A stretch of 64,000 nt of DNA from Nematostella vectensis (GCF_932526225.1 NC_064042.1:3953001-4017000); one strand, 5' to 3'; shown: positions 41,401 to 53,177, counted from the stretch's first letter. A program made the numbers and translations. Notes: generated by a model from the sequence alone, not told the origin.

Positions 41401-44400
41401 CGTCGAGGCCGATTGCGAGCATATCACGCTTGCATGAGTCCTTGAAGCGGAGCTTCGGGCGTCCTACAGGTCTTGATCCGTGTGCAAGTTCGCCGTAAAG
41501 AAGATCTTTGGGAATACGGCCATTTTCCATTCGACAAACGTGGCCTAGCCACCTCAACCTGCGTTGACGAAGTAGGGTAAAAAGCGTCGGTAAACCTGAT
41601 CTTTCGAGGACCTCGTTATTCGTAACTTTATCCGACCAATGGATACCGAGGATGCGGCGAAGACATCGCATATGGAAGGTATTTAATCGCTTCTCCTGCC
41701 GCGCGTAGGTGGTCCAAGATTCGCTTCCGTATAGGAGAGTACTCAAAATGCAGGCGCGATATACGGTGATCTTCGTCGAGATGGTAAGTTTCTTGTTCTC
41801 CCACACTCGAGAGGAAAGCTTTGTCATTGTTGTCACTGCTTTACCGATTCTTAAACAGAGTCTAAAACAAATACACAACTTTTAATTGCTACTGAAAGAA
41901 ATACAGCATGTATAAACATAGCACAGCTTTGCTCAGATCATTCAAACTTTTGACCTTCCATCACACTCTGCGGTTGCGGTTAAAACACATGACTCTGACA
42001 CTATAAATCTCATTTCCGGTAAACATCACCCCTAAAAATTTATATTCATTCGACAACCTAAACATGTATTTCACCACGAAATCCTTGTTCACACGAGCGA
42101 ATATTTACCGACACATTTTAGGCAGCCGGTTTGGTCGAGAAGATGTAATGACAAAAGCACACTGAGTTATACACTCGAACAACCCTACTGCCGATGCAAA
42201 ATATTAAAAGGATGTGGCTTTTGTTGGTTGAAAGCAATATTATGTGAGTTTTGAACTTCCTCATGTAGTCGTGCGTACACCCCTGCATGATCTCATGATA
42301 TGATAGGTCTTTCATTCAACGAAAACAAACATGCCAAAAAATAACTTTAAAACATTTCGCTTCCTATAAAAAGCAGCATGTCCTATCTGTAAAGACTTCT
42401 TTTATGGCTTGTTATGTAAAAATGATTTATCCACGCCGGGTTCTTCAAATTACTATCACAAAGAATTGTTAGTTGACCCCAAATTCTGACTCAACCACTG
42501 TATTCCCCCGCAGTCGTATGTTAAAATCTTAATACTATAGTTTTAGTTAATGTAAATTTCCTTTTAATAACACAAACAAAGCTAAATGTATCATATGTTT
42601 TTAAAACTGAAAGGCAATCCTTACACATTCCTTTAGTTGTCCATTACTGTAATTCCTTGGGGTTCATTTCGGGGACTCTTGGGGATCGTTTCGGGTCCCG
42701 GGGTCAGTTGGGGAACTTTTGGGGATCGTTTCGGGTACTGGGATCGTTTCGGGTCCTGGGATGATTTCGGGTCCTGTACAGTTCTCGGTGCCCGAGATTT
42801 TGTCACTATTACGTTACCCATAAAGCACTGCGGGCAACGGCTCATGGATTCTCAAAGTCCGAACTTATTTGAATTAGATGTATGAAAGTATACATATATA
42901 TACCATACCTTTGACTGTGACGGTGACGCTCTTGTTGTGTCCATCTCCCGCCTCGTTACTGGGAACACACGTGAAGATGGTCACGCCAGGAGTGGTAAGA
43001 GGAAGGACGAACAGTCCGTGCATTTGTGAGGCAAACTCCGTAACATTGCGATACAGAGTGTACGATATGTTGTTTGGTTTACCCGCCGCTGAGCATTTTA
43101 ACAAGGCCATGCCACCAATACATACGGAAGATGCATTTGCTACCATTGTAGTGTTTTCTGGCTTATCTGGAATGAGATATCAGCTATTGCATAAAGCAAG
43201 TAGGAAGTATAGAGCGAAAACTTTAAGGAATTGAGTACAGGAAGTAATTTCAAATTTTAAAAAAGTAATTAGTGCGGTATTAAAAATACCAAGTAAACAT
43301 CGTATAGCATATAATAAGGTCATCATCAAAACCTTTTTCTGCCCTCCCGTCACATGTATTCTGGATTGTATCATGTGAATTATTTCTACAAATATTCACT
43401 ACCCTGTTAAGACCTCACTGCAACATGGGGGTGATGTCCATCCATGCCCATCAGCGATTTAACATTTTCCATGATAAAGACATTTTGCACGGTCTGGAAG
43501 ATTTGATATATTCCAGAAGGCATTGTTGAGGATAACGTAGTTACCTTTAACAGAACTCCGACATATTGTTTATTTTCACTCTTGTACATTTTTGTAATAT
43601 TTTTTTAATCGATGTGACAGAGGAATAAACTGGTATTTTGCTAAAATAACGTTATAGATCACTGCAGAGAGAACTTGTATTTACCAATAAATGTAAAAGC
43701 ATATGCTTACATCTCACTACGAGTGTCGCATTTCTGGTGTGATTCCGTCCACATCCGTCAGTAACCACACACGTGTAGACCCCTGACATGTCGCGGTGCA
43801 CCATGGGAATGGTGTAGGACGGTCCGTGTGCTACGGTGCGCCCCTGAGGGCTGATCCATGTGAAGGTTGGTGGAGGAGTACCATCAGCTGAACACGTCAG
43901 GTTCACTTGGTCATGCTCGGTCACGGTAGGACTTGGTGGGCTCACTTGTAGAGTGTCTTCTTTGAAATCTAAATAATAGAATAAAATTATAATAACATTC
44001 AGTATAACATTCAAATAAGAATGCTTATAATAGTAAAGGGCGAAATGTGTGGCAAACCATTTTTTTAATCTATAAGGGTAAAGTTCGAGAATAGTAAACT
44101 ATTGTCAAAGTGGATTACAAAAAGCATGCGTTGTTTTTAAGTGAGTGTTAAAGAACATGGGGACTATGCCATTGTCCCTTCGCTGATGTCATTAGCCGTC
44201 CTCATTTGAACTTGATTGACCTAAATGCAATATTGGGAGACGTGAATAAAACAACGTATAGGGACTCTAGTGGTGTTTGCTGACTACCCTAGACTGGTGA
44301 AATGTAAAATAGCATTTGCATTTCGGAGCATTTACCATGGACATAATGATTTAGAATATAAGCATAGCATTTATGAGTTTTTTCGCCTGTCTCTGTGTGT

Positions 44401-47400
44401 CCTTGTCTACAGCTATTTCTATAAACGTTGTCTAAGAGCGCGAGGTTGTATGGATAATATTATAAGTTGTTTCAGAGTTTTCAGTTTATTTTCAGGGCGT
44501 TGAAAAGTGAAGTCCTTCGCTGGCGGGTTATCTGGATGGTACAGTTTCTTGTAGTATCTATCAAATACACTTCGGCATTTCTTTCTATGTCCCCGCGTAC
44601 AATAAACGGTATCTGCAAAAATAGGGGCTTAAACCCTTTCATTACTATGACGCCCTGAGACGCCTGAAAAATGTAGGCGCAACTACACAACGTCTGAAAT
44701 GCAAACTAAACATCACCAGACCCGGTTACTCATGGATTCCTCCAAGGCACAGATGACCTTCAAAAGCGCATCTTAGCAATGTAATAGAGTTGACTCTATT
44801 GTCAAAATATCTACCGTGATTTCTGACCAAGTAAACAAATGCTTAAACTCAGAAACATTTATTACCAAAAAAGACACAAAATTCCGAACTACAAATAGAG
44901 ACAAGCAAACACAAATCAAGTTACAAATAGATACCTTTATTGCGCTACGTCAGGTCCCATTTTACAGCCATCAGCCACAATAATCAATGCTAAAACCTCC
45001 ATTAGAAGCGAGTCACAAACTACATCATGGGAGTCTTGGAAACACCTTGACATAAAGGCGGACACACACCTCCCCCATAATCAGTTTTTTTTATAAGTCT
45101 CTTTGCCCCAAAGCCTAACAAAACATTTCCAGATACAAAGTACCCAGAATAAGCCTGAAAACAATTTTTGAATAAGGTTGGGTAGCAAAGATGTTCCACA
45201 TTGGAGAGTATGAGGCTATTTACTAGGAAATTCCATTCTCAATAGGTGAAGCCCAAACAATTATCCCAGGAATTATCCCAGTGAATCAACCTCAGCGTGC
45301 AAACATCCATAAGCACAGCATTAATTATGCCTAAATGGACTTTATGATGTCCTAAGGCACTCTCCAGATGTGAAAAAGCTGTAATTTTAAGCAAATTACA
45401 AGTAAAACTGTTGTAATAACATAAATTGTAGCAGCGCCGTCGCTAGAAAGAAAAGGCACCGCAGTGCATTGTTGGAAATTCAAGGCATACCGTCATGGGT
45501 CAGCGATAGCTAACTGGTAGTGTTGGACATGAAATAGGAGGGGGGGGGGGGGGGGGGTTCTTACAATTTTTCTCAAAAGTACCCAGGAGTAAAAGGGTTA
45601 AGCAGCGACAACGACAACGCGAACGGCGACGACGGCAGAGAGCAATTGAGACTTTCGAAGAGTCAGACGTGAAATATGCTCTGAAATGGATTCTTTCTGA
45701 TACATTGCATACATTTCAGCCGTTTCCCTTCAAACTACAACGTGAAAACTCCAAGTTTCACGGTCTAGCGAGGACGGGAACGTGTGCGCTTAAAACTAGA
45801 CTATCCTTGTTCGCTATGTTAGAAATAAGATTCTAAGGCTTTACTATAGCTTTTTGGGAATGCATAAACAATTGAATTTTATGAAAACTATTTTAAAATT
45901 GAGCGCAAAGTATGAAAGCTTTTTGGGTGATCACGTTCTCCTCGATTCTCCCTGTTCTTCTCGGTCGCCGTTGCTGTTTCGTTCAGGCCTTTTTGCCAGA
46001 AGGTTTTCTTTTAGTGTAACTACGGAGTCAACCCGTTTGACACCTCTTACCAGCTTATAGGATAGGATACGAAATCGACTGTAACAAGAGAACGCCGCCC
46101 CAGGCTCATTTCCCATCATGAATAATCACTTCGATAGTCGGGTACATTTCCGCTTATTATCAATTGATAAGAAGAAGAAAGGATGTACCTTGCACAATTG
46201 TTCTAGCAGTGGTATTTTGTCCAGGTCCAGCAGTGTTGCTTGGGATACAAGTAAACAGCTGCTCGCCCAGGGCGTCTTTAACTGTCTATTAAAGCCGCAT
46301 TGTCACCAGTTTACTTCCGGAGGTCCGACGGAAACCTCAACCGTTATAAGAGAAAAGAATCTATTAGAATCCGAGATATTTAACAGGCCATCCTCTCTAA
46401 ATTATCAATCACATCCTCAACTGCTCAAAGAAACTTCCAATAGACACACTGCTTTCAATATTTTTCGCGTTTTCTGTTAAAAATCATCGGATATTGTTAC
46501 GTAATCGACCGGAAGTAAGTAAGTAATGCAGCTTAGATGTGAGTGTATAGACTGATTAGATAAATTGCAAAAGCATATCTTTTAATGCTTCTTTTAAATT
46601 ACTCATGGATCATTAACATAATCCCCCTTTATTTAACGACGGTGTGCTGCAAATATTCGCTAGAGTTGTCAACTTGACAACAAACTGATATACATGAATC
46701 ATTACTGTATTTAGTCTGGACAAACAAAAGTCATTTAGGGATCTGAGATGGTTTATGTTTCTATGCACATCTTTGACGATCATCTCCAGCCGAAGTTTTA
46801 TCTTGTAACCAAAATAATTACCACCATCTTCATATCGGCTTTATATACCATTCATAATGCAGCGGACGGGTTTGGGGGTGAAATGTATAACGATAGATAT
46901 TTTTGCAATAGTAGCTATTAAAGTTGAGCAAAAACCCTAAGTTTTCCTAAGAATGTACTTTTTCTGCTCCTTGTCGTATCGCTGCATCCAGATTCAAGTA
47001 GTTAGCAAGAATGGAAAAACCAATAAAACAATCTTAGGCAGCTTAATATTAAAAGGAATACAACAAACACGAGGCGTTTCAACCACGAAAAAAAAAATGG
47101 TTTGGATAATAACTGCCCCTTGTACTCCTTTTATACCTTCTCTGGTCCCTTTCCCCCCGGGGCTAATTCTGCATAAAAAAGTACGCAACAAAACACATTC
47201 GAGAAAGCGATGCATACAAAATGCTTTTTTTTTTTTGTTGTTGCAAACAAAAAAACAAGACGAATGACACAAAACATATGCATGTACCAAAATAGTCGGA
47301 AAACATTCTATGTACCATACTTGCATGTGCACAATCCATCAACCGGGATTTCTGATATATCTTTACCTTGTACCTGTAGTAGTGTGTCTCTAGCATCAAA

Positions 47401-47952
47401 TGTACCATCAGGTGAGGTAACAAGAAAACATCGCAATTTATAGGTTCCAAACCCATCGTCGGTGCTGCTAAGATTCGCAAGAATGAATACAACACTGACA
47501 ACAGGCCGAGATCCACTCGAGTCAGTCACCACAGATAAACCCATCGTTCGGTGACTGAACGCAGAGTCTGGTCCAGTTTTGGTGAACATTATCCTCGATG
47601 CTCCTCCATTACTCTTAACTTGGTAGATTTTCACGTTAAGGTAGCTTTCTCCCGAGTTCAGAGCCACTCTCCATGTCAGTGTGGCATTCTCGCCATCGTT
47701 GAAGCAGACGGACGAGTTGTGCTGCCATAGCCATGTATCTTCTGGTGCACTCTCTAGATGGTGTTAAAAATTGTCAGGTCTGCTTTTGAAGTAACCATGC
47801 TCTAATCGGAAATTTTCAAGAAAATGAACTTCTCTTCACTAATCATATTCCATAGAGCAGTATACTTTGTAATAAATCATTCAATTACCTGACGATCGCC
47901 CAAGTACCCAAATGAAGATGAGCAAATACCACGGACATAGACACGTTGTCAT
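31834..47952 (-). CDS. Gene 3: multi-Ig, SEA-like, TM receptor with tyrosine tail
   Basis: Exons (minus): 47952-47889 (signal peptide), 47753-47367 (V-like), 43968-43711, 43166-42909, 39667-39413, 38921-38664, 38473-38219, 37954-37697 and 37591-37346 (seven Ig), 35506-35264 (Ig-like), 35033-34921, 34409-34360 and 34125-33950 (SEA-like), 33738-33631 (stalk), 32891-32778 (TM), 32696-32675, 32602-32566 and 32463-31834 (tail). All phases join if the FN3 relic (33199-33440) is skipped. Other signal-peptide/V cassettes lie further upstream (48469-49477 and 60526-61096) and could be alternative first exons. The V-to-Ig1 intron (3.4 kb) is longer than in genes 1 and 2. Confidence 0.72.
32566..32891 (-). 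CDS. Gene 3 transmembrane exon and two micro-exons
   Basis: Exon 32891-32778 (114 nt) encodes [20 protein letters not shown] and [17 protein letters not shown]; note a Gly in the helix where genes 1 and 2 have Val or Ile. Exons 32696-32675 (22 nt) and 32602-32566 (37 nt) match gene 1 in length, phase and the GYSGFQ end. Confidence 0.75.
33199..33440 (-). pseudogene. Gene 3 relic of an FN3 exon
   Basis: The C-terminal half reads well ([37 protein letters not shown]) and keeps a GTACGT donor at 33198-33193. The N-terminal half has the same two in-frame stops as gene 1 and the same minisatellite in place of its acceptor. The decay predates the duplication, and gene 3 lacks gene 1's extra 1-nt loss. 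Confidence 0.6.
33631..35033 (-). CDS. Gene 3 stalk exon and SEA-like exons
   Basis: Exons 35033-34921, 34409-34360 and 34125-33950 encode the SEA-like module ([20 protein letters not shown]..., then CDAAQGPC, then [16 protein letters not shown]). Exon 33738-33631 encodes the Thr/Ala/Pro stalk. Lengths equal those of gene 1. The 50-nt exon again ends at TCAG|GCAAGA. The downstream GT seen in gene 1 (GATTC|GTAGAA) is GATTC|GTCCTT here, so the GC donor is the one conserved. Confidence 0.6.
35264..35506 (-). CDS. Gene 3 membrane-proximal Ig-like exon
   Basis: 243 nt, phase 1-1, encoding [15 protein letters not shown]...VVTCTTGR...[20 protein letters not shown]. It differs from gene 1 at several codons, more than the neighbouring Ig exons do. 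The donor is GTTGGT where gene 1 has GTTAGT. Confidence 0.6.
37346..39667 (-). CDS. Gene 3 Ig domains 3-7 (five exons)
   Basis: Exons 39667-39413, 38921-38664, 38473-38219, 37954-37697 and 37591-37346 are near-identical to gene 1 exons 12477-10127. They keep the alternating type B/type A order and end in the canonical Ig with ITWYKN. All are phase 1-1. Confidence 0.85.
39790..39960 (-). pseudogene. Relic of an Ig exon in gene 3
   Basis: It reads [20 protein letters not shown] and [13 protein letters not shown], then degenerates without a second Cys. It is the uninterrupted version of the gene 1 relic at 12600-12760. Confidence 0.5.
40689..42853. mobile_element. Foldback-type element, copy B, split by a LINE fragment
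   Basis: The same element as at 13918-15336, with inverted CCCGAAA(T/C)GATC arrays inside the ends. A LINE 3' fragment is inserted at 41109-41852. Confidence 0.6.
41109..41852 (-). mobile_element. LINE 3' fragment (reverse-transcriptase tail and zinc finger)
   Basis: The minus strand encodes the post-RT end of a LINE ORF2: [70 protein letters not shown] and a terminal [21 protein letters not shown]-type finger with its stop near 41147. It interrupts TAAACAGAG (copy A near 14340), with TAA on both sides as a short possible target duplication. It is 5'-truncated and not active. Confidence 0.85.
42909..43166 (-). CDS. Gene 3 Ig domain 2 (type A), a hybrid exon
   Basis: 258 nt, phase 1-1. Its 5' part and upstream intron match gene 1 exon 17674-17417 ([19 protein letters not shown]). 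Its 3' flank matches gene 1 exon 15649-15392 (the GTATGG donor and following intron). It is therefore a join of two type A exons, with loss of the type B exon and about 2 kb between them. Confidence 0.8.
43711..43968 (-). CDS. Gene 3 Ig domain 1
   Basis: 258 nt, phase 1-1. It encodes [40 protein letters not shown] and [13 protein letters not shown]. It is very similar to gene 1 exon 18491-18237 except for its first 10 or so residues, where the acceptor region has been replaced. Confidence 0.85.
43969..46189. other. Intron of gene 3 between Ig1 and V
   Basis: No supported exon is seen. It contains a G-run (45539-45557), a GCGACAACGACAACGCGAACGG-type low-copy repeat at 45604 and generic AT-rich sequence. 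The end (46068-46189) matches 26265-26390 of gene 2, i.e. the intron flank of its frameshifted Ig exon. Confidence 0.55.
46190..46283 (-). pseudogene. 3' fragment of a type A Ig exon
   Basis: The minus strand reads [19 protein letters not shown] and then TARTIVQ with a GTACAT donor. It is the counterpart of the end of gene 2 exon 26649-26390, here in the intact frame but without its 5' two-thirds. It is fused to sequence (46283-46500) that resembles 24803-24985 of gene 2, so a deletion joined the two. Confidence 0.65.
47367..47952 (-). CDS. Gene 3 signal peptide and V-like domain (cassette a)
   Basis: Exon 47952-47889 (64 nt) encodes [20 protein letters not shown]. Exon 47753-47367 (387 nt) encodes [57 protein letters not shown] and [13 protein letters not shown]...LLQVQG. 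It is a diverged V type compared with genes 0-2 (ESYLNVKI replaces [10 protein letters not shown]). Phases are 1 and 1. Confidence 0.75.
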
Positions 47953-48468
47953 GCTTCTGCAAGATATTCATAAGGAAATAGCTTTTCGGAAGCGGTGCAT
48001 GTCTATGCCGAGTAATGCAAATATCGGGACGCTTGCTTGAGATAAGATGGTGACCTCCAGCCCTCATCTGATTATCCGTTGCGTGACAGCAAGTTGTCGT
48101 TTTGGTCGGAAGGTCTGTATTTGTCGATGTTCTATTGTATCTAATTCTTGATGAATTCATATTGCAAGGAGCGATAAAAAGTACAACAAAGGTGTAATTA
48201 TGACAATTTGTCATCGGAGCATCTCCATAAAAAGAATGAGAAAGAAGATGCTAAATTCAACACAAATAGACGATAATTTTTATCAACAATATGATCATTC
48301 TCTTAAGGCGTGTTAAAAATTGTCAGGAATAAAGAGTGAAAATCACTTTTCAATCAACCATGCACTAGCCGGAAATTTATAAGGAAATGAACTACTCATC
48401 ATTCGACATCATATGCGGTTTCCTGAGCCTAGGTCTCTCTAACCATGCTCAATATTGCAGTCAATTAC

Positions 48469-48526
48469 CTGCGGATCGTCCAAGTATCGAAATGAAGATG
48501 AGCAAATACCACTCATGTAGAAACAT
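48469..48526 (-). CDS. Orphan signal-peptide exon (cassette b)
   Basis: 58 nt ending in phase 1 at GCAG|GTAATTG. It encodes MFLHEWYLLIFISILGRSA, a homologue of the cassette a signal peptide, with similar flanking sequence. No V exon of its own lies before cassette a, so it is either an alternative first exon for the V at 47753 or a leftover. Confidence 0.5.
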
Positions 48527-48918
48527 CGTCGTGCTTTTGCAAGATATTCATAAGAAAATGGCTCTCTGGCAAGCGATGCATGTCTATGCCAAGTATCAAA
48601 TATTGCGACGCTATGCTTGATATAAGTTGGTGACCTCCAGTCCTCATCTGATTATCCGTTTTATCCGTTGCGTGACAGCAAATTGTCGTTTGGGTAGGAA
48701 GGCCTGCATTTGTCGATGTTGTATGACTGAATCCATCTTGCATGGCGTGATAAAAAGCCAAAATAGATGTGGAATAATGACACAGCAATCTTTCATCGGA
48801 GCAGAAAAAACTCAACTACAAAAAATGCAAAATAAGGATGATGCTCATCCACCCCAAACGGCATCTATTTGAATGATCTCTAAAAAACGTCAACTTTTTT
48901 ATCCATAATGATAATTAC

Positions 48919-49477
48919 CTTGTACCTGTAGTAGTGTGTCTCTGCCATCAAAAGTACCATCAGGTAAAGTACTAAGAGCAGCTCGCAAGTTAAAGGATCC
49001 AAACCCATCGACGGTGCTGCTAAGATTCGCAAGAGTGAATACAACACTGACAACAGGCCGAGATCCACTCGAGTCAGTCACCACAGATAAACCCATCGTT
49101 CGGTGACTGAACGCAGAGTCTGGTCCGTTTTTGGTGAACATTACCCTCAATATACCTCCAACAGTGTCAACTTGGTTGATCTTCACGTTCAGGTAGCTTT
49201 CTCCCGGATTCAGAGTCACTCTCCATATCAGGGTGGCATTCTCGCCATCGTTGTAGCAGACGGACGTGTTGTACTGCCATAGCCATGTATCTTCTGGAGC
49301 ACACTCTACATGCGTTTAAAAATTGTCAGCCATAATGAGTGAAAATCACTTATGGGCGTTTTTAATGAATCATCACATGTAGTTTCCTGAGCCTCTAGCT
49401 CTCTCTAATCATGCTCCATATTCTAATCAATTACCTGCCGAGATAAAGATGAGCAAATGCCGCACAAATATACACAT
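48919..49477 (-). CDS. Upstream signal peptide and V-like domain (cassette c)
   Basis: Exon 49477-49435 (43 nt) encodes MCIFVRHLLIFISA, shorter than its homologues. Exon 49305-48919 (387 nt) encodes [49 protein letters not shown] and LLQVQG. It is intact, phase 1-1, and close to cassette a, with differences concentrated in the middle loop (DTVGGILRVMFTKN). No Ig exons of its own follow before cassette b/a. Confidence 0.65.
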
Positions 49478-49840
49478 CGTCGTGCTTTTGCGAGAGATCC
49501 ACCAGATCAAATAGCTCTCTGGCAAGCAATGTATGTCTATGCCGAGTATGCAAATATCGCGACGCTTGCTTGACATTAGATGGTGACCTTCAGTCCTTAT
49601 CTGATTATCCGTTGCGTGACAGCAACAGGCCCGTACCCAGGGGGGGGAGAGTGCGGGGGTGCGAACGCACCCCCTGTAGTATTCGGTATACCTGTGTAGC
49701 GCCCGCATTGCATGTTGGGGCACGTGTTTGTAACTGAGTTGAGTGAGTCGCCATCTTGAATAAAACGTTGAGTCTGGACACTCGGTTTTCCCTCTCACTA
49801 CGAGCGGATACTACATGGTGGCGGCGTTTTAAAAGCAGAA

Positions 49841-51522
49841 ATGCCAGAAGATGCCTCAAGCTCTCATAAACTCCAGATACAGTTTCCTCTTCCGGAAAAA
49901 TTCGCTTCGGGCAAACAGGGCCTCGAGCAAATTGAGAACTGGACGAAATGGATCAAGAGATTTGAACGGTACAGGACTGCTTCGGGACTCAAAGACAAGA
50001 CGGATACCGAGCAGGTCAGCACTCTACTCTACGCTATGGGAGACTGTGCAGATGATATTTTAGCGACGTTGAAAGTCGACGAATCGATGGCGAGTTTTAG
50101 TGAGATGAAAACGGCACTCGAGACGTATTTTGGCGCACGCCGAAACGTTTTTGTGGACAGGGCTCGATTCAACAGGCGAGTTCAGAAGCCAGGTGAGTCC
50201 ATTGACTCCTTCATACAAGATTTATATCGCCTAGCAGATGAATGCAATTACTCTACTCTGAAAGAAGGGTTGATCCGGGATCGCCTCGTAGTGGGAGTTT
50301 TAGACGAAAATCTCTCGGACAGACTGCAACAGAAAGCAGATCTAACTCTTGCCCAGGCTATTGAACAGTGTAGAATGAACGAGATGAGAAAGGAGAACAG
50401 AGATCTGGTTCGGGGGGAGATAAACAAGTCTGATTCTAGTGTAGACTTTATCAGGAGAAAACAACCCCAAAATAACCGAAAGAAAGCTAAACCTAGTCCC
50501 AAGGGGGGTTCCCAAGGGAGTAAGAAGTGTCATTTCTGTGGCAATAAACCTCACGAAAGAAAGGATTGCCCTGCTAGGTTAGCGACATGCAAGAAATGCC
50601 ACAAGAAAGGTCATTATCAGAGGGTCTGCGAAAGCAAAACGAAAGCCCCAGCCCCTAAAAATGTTCATGAAGTTGAAAGCCCTGGGGAAGAAGATTTCTT
50701 GTTTCTTGGGGAGGTTACAAGGAAAGCAAATGATCCCTGGATTGCTCAAATAGGGGTAAATGATCCCAACACAAAGTTTAAACTAGAAACAGGTGCCTTT
50801 GTCTGTGTTCTAAGTGACTCAGTTCCATGGTTTAAGGGGATGAAGCTAGACAAACCTCAGCAAACACTTAGGGGGCCAGGAGGGACTAATCTTGAGGTTA
50901 TTGGAACTTTTCAGGCTACCCTGAAATATCGCCAAAGCAAAACCCAGGAACGCATGTATGTTATTGGAAACCAGTCCTGCTCTTTACTGAGTAAGAAAGT
51001 TTGTGTAGACTTGGGGCTGGTGAAGCTTAATGGTGTGGGGAAAGTTCTCCAGTCACTCCCAGACTTCCGTAAGGAATTTCCCAAGTTATTTCAAGGTCTA
51101 GGGAAGATCGCAACAGAATATCGCATAACATTACGTGATGAGGCAGTCCCAGTTTGCTTGTATACTCCCAGAAAGGTACCCCATCCCCTGTTGCCAAAGG
51201 TAAAGGAAGAGATAGAGACAATGTTAAAACAAAACGTTATCTCACCCGTGACCGTGCCCACTGAGTGGTGTTCGGGTATTGTTTGTGTTCCCAAACCCAA
51301 TGGCAGAGTGCGAATCTGCGTGGATCTGACTCAGCTTAATAAAGGGGTCAAGCGGGAAATACACCCGATGCCATCTGTGGATGAAAGTTTATCCAAACTA
51401 TCCCAGGGGAAGGTCTTTAGTAAACTCGACGCTAATAGTGGGTTTTGGCATATTCCCCTTGATGAACAGTCAAAATTATTGACCACATTCATAACCCCCT
51501 TTGGCAGATTTTGTTTCAACAG
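49841..51522 (+). pseudogene. Outer element gag-protease-RT, 5' part
   Basis: One open frame runs from ATG 49841. It holds a Gag-like region, two CCHC knuckles (CHFCGNKPHERKDC and CKKCHKKGHYQRVC), a protease segment in which the usual DTG is ETG (LETGAFVCVL), and the RT N-terminal half (RVRICVDLTQLNK, VFSKLDANSGFWHIPLDE). The RT is cut at FCFN by insertion of the inner element. The D-to-E change would be expected to impair the protease. Confidence 0.85.
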
Positions 51523-51767
51523 TGTCATATATGTTGTGTACCACACGTTGGGTACCCTGTGCGGGAGCGCGGTTACTTAGCCGGCCAGAGTGTCTTCCAG
51601 CTGTATGAACAGGCTCGTTGATTATATGCTAAATAAAGGTTCATTCACACCTTCCTACATACTCAACAACTGGCGACGAGCTGGTGAAGGACTCAACGAC
51701 CAAAGGATCGTAAGTAAACAATGCAATTCCTGCATTTACTCCTCGATCAAATCTTACGGAATTCAAG

Positions 51768-53174
51768 ATGGCTGCCAGTCATACGATAGGCAACATGCAG
51801 ACGTTTGACGAAGCCACAGAAACGTTCACTTGTTACGTTGAACAGTTAGAGCTATTCTTTGATGCTAACAACATAAATGAAGACAAAAAGACAGCCTCGC
51901 TACTTAGTTTAATCGGTCCCAAAACCTACAATCTGTTACGAGGTCTGACCTCACCCAGAAAACCCAAGGACAAAACATACCAAGAGATCAGAGAAATTCT
52001 TAAGGGTCATTTATCACTACCCCCGCTCGAAATTGCAGAGCGTTACAAATTCCACCAAAGAAATCAAGCGCTTGGCGAAGATATCAACGCATTTGAGGCC
52101 TCATTGAAACAAATGACTGAACATTGTAATTTTGGGGAATTTCTTCCCCAGGCCCTCCGCGGTCGATTTGTTTGTGGTTTAGCAAATGAATCTATTTCTA
52201 AGAAATTGCTGTGCGAGCGCGATTTAATCCTAGAAAAAGCAGTCACCATCGCCAAAGCAATGGAACAGGCAGGGAAAGGTGCAAATGCATTCCACCAAGC
52301 ACACACAATCCCTGAGACTGGAGCCCAGACTCCCGAATCTGCCCGGCCACATCAGTCCCGCGTTTTCAAAATGGAGTAAACCCCACAGAAATGTATGAGC
52401 TGTGGCAAAAACACACACGCGCGCAGGGACTGTAAGTTCTACAATGCCATTTGCCGCATATGCAACAAGCGCGGGCATATTTCTGATATCTGCATGTCCA
52501 GTACCAATCGCAAAAAGAGCATCCCAAGCAAGACCAAACCCACCCACTGCGTAGAGCAGGATATCTCAGAGGGGGAGCAAGATGAGATCCAGTGCTTACA
52601 CATTTTCAAATATGATACAACCAGTCCCCCTATTCTAGTACAAGTCAACATTGAAGGGTCCCCGGTTAGCATGGAACTGGACACAGGTTCGTCAGTGTCA
52701 ATCATCCCGCGCAATGTTTACGAGAGTACATGCAAATACCTAGAGCTCAAACCCGCTAAAGTAAAGCTTCGCACGTATGGTAATGAGATAATAGTCCCTA
52801 TGGGTGTGGTCAGCGCGAACATTAGTTATAACGAACAATGCTGTGAGGCAAAGGTGTATGTCGTGGATAAACCTAGAGTTGCACTCTTTGGTCGCTCTTG
52901 GCTGCGCCTATTCAAACTCGATTGGCCATCAATAAAGTTGGTTCAAGGCAAGAACACTGCACTGTCAGACCTGACAGAGAGGTATCAAGATGTTTTCAGC
53001 GACGAACTAGGCTGTCTCAAGGGATATGATGCGCAGCTACACGTCCGTGATGGGGCAACTCCAGTACACCAAAAGCACCGCACAGTTCCTTTTGCCATCC
53101 GGCACCAGGTGGAAACAGAACTAGAGAAAAACTCACTTAGAAAAACAGGGGATAATCTCTCCTATCCCCAATAG
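51768..53174 (+). pseudogene. Inner element gag, zinc knuckles and protease
   Basis: Gag runs from 51768 to a TAA at 52377-52379. The same frame continues with two CCHC knuckles (CMSCGKNTHARRDC and CRICNKRGHISDIC) and a protease with an intact LDTGSSVSIIP site, to a TAG at 53172-53174. The first stop could be a nonsense mutation or a readthrough stop; I cannot tell from one copy. Near 53140-53205 two opposite shifts disturb the frame at the start of RT. Confidence 0.8.
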
Positions 53175-53177
53175 CGA

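Larger units (their letters stand above)
33176..43400. repeat. Segmental duplication, copy B (gene 3 middle)
   Basis: Copy of 5686-17910. Relative to copy A it gains a 744-bp LINE fragment (41109-41852). It lacks the L2/CR1-like insert, the second palindrome arm, about 190 bp (A 6850-7040) and the region between two type A Ig exons. Confidence 0.9.

Noticed and set aside
46953-47516. Overlapping open frames of about 105-120 codons on both strands
   Set aside because: They run across a homopolymer-rich intron and the 3' flank of the V exon, with no homology, no paralogous counterpart and poor composition.
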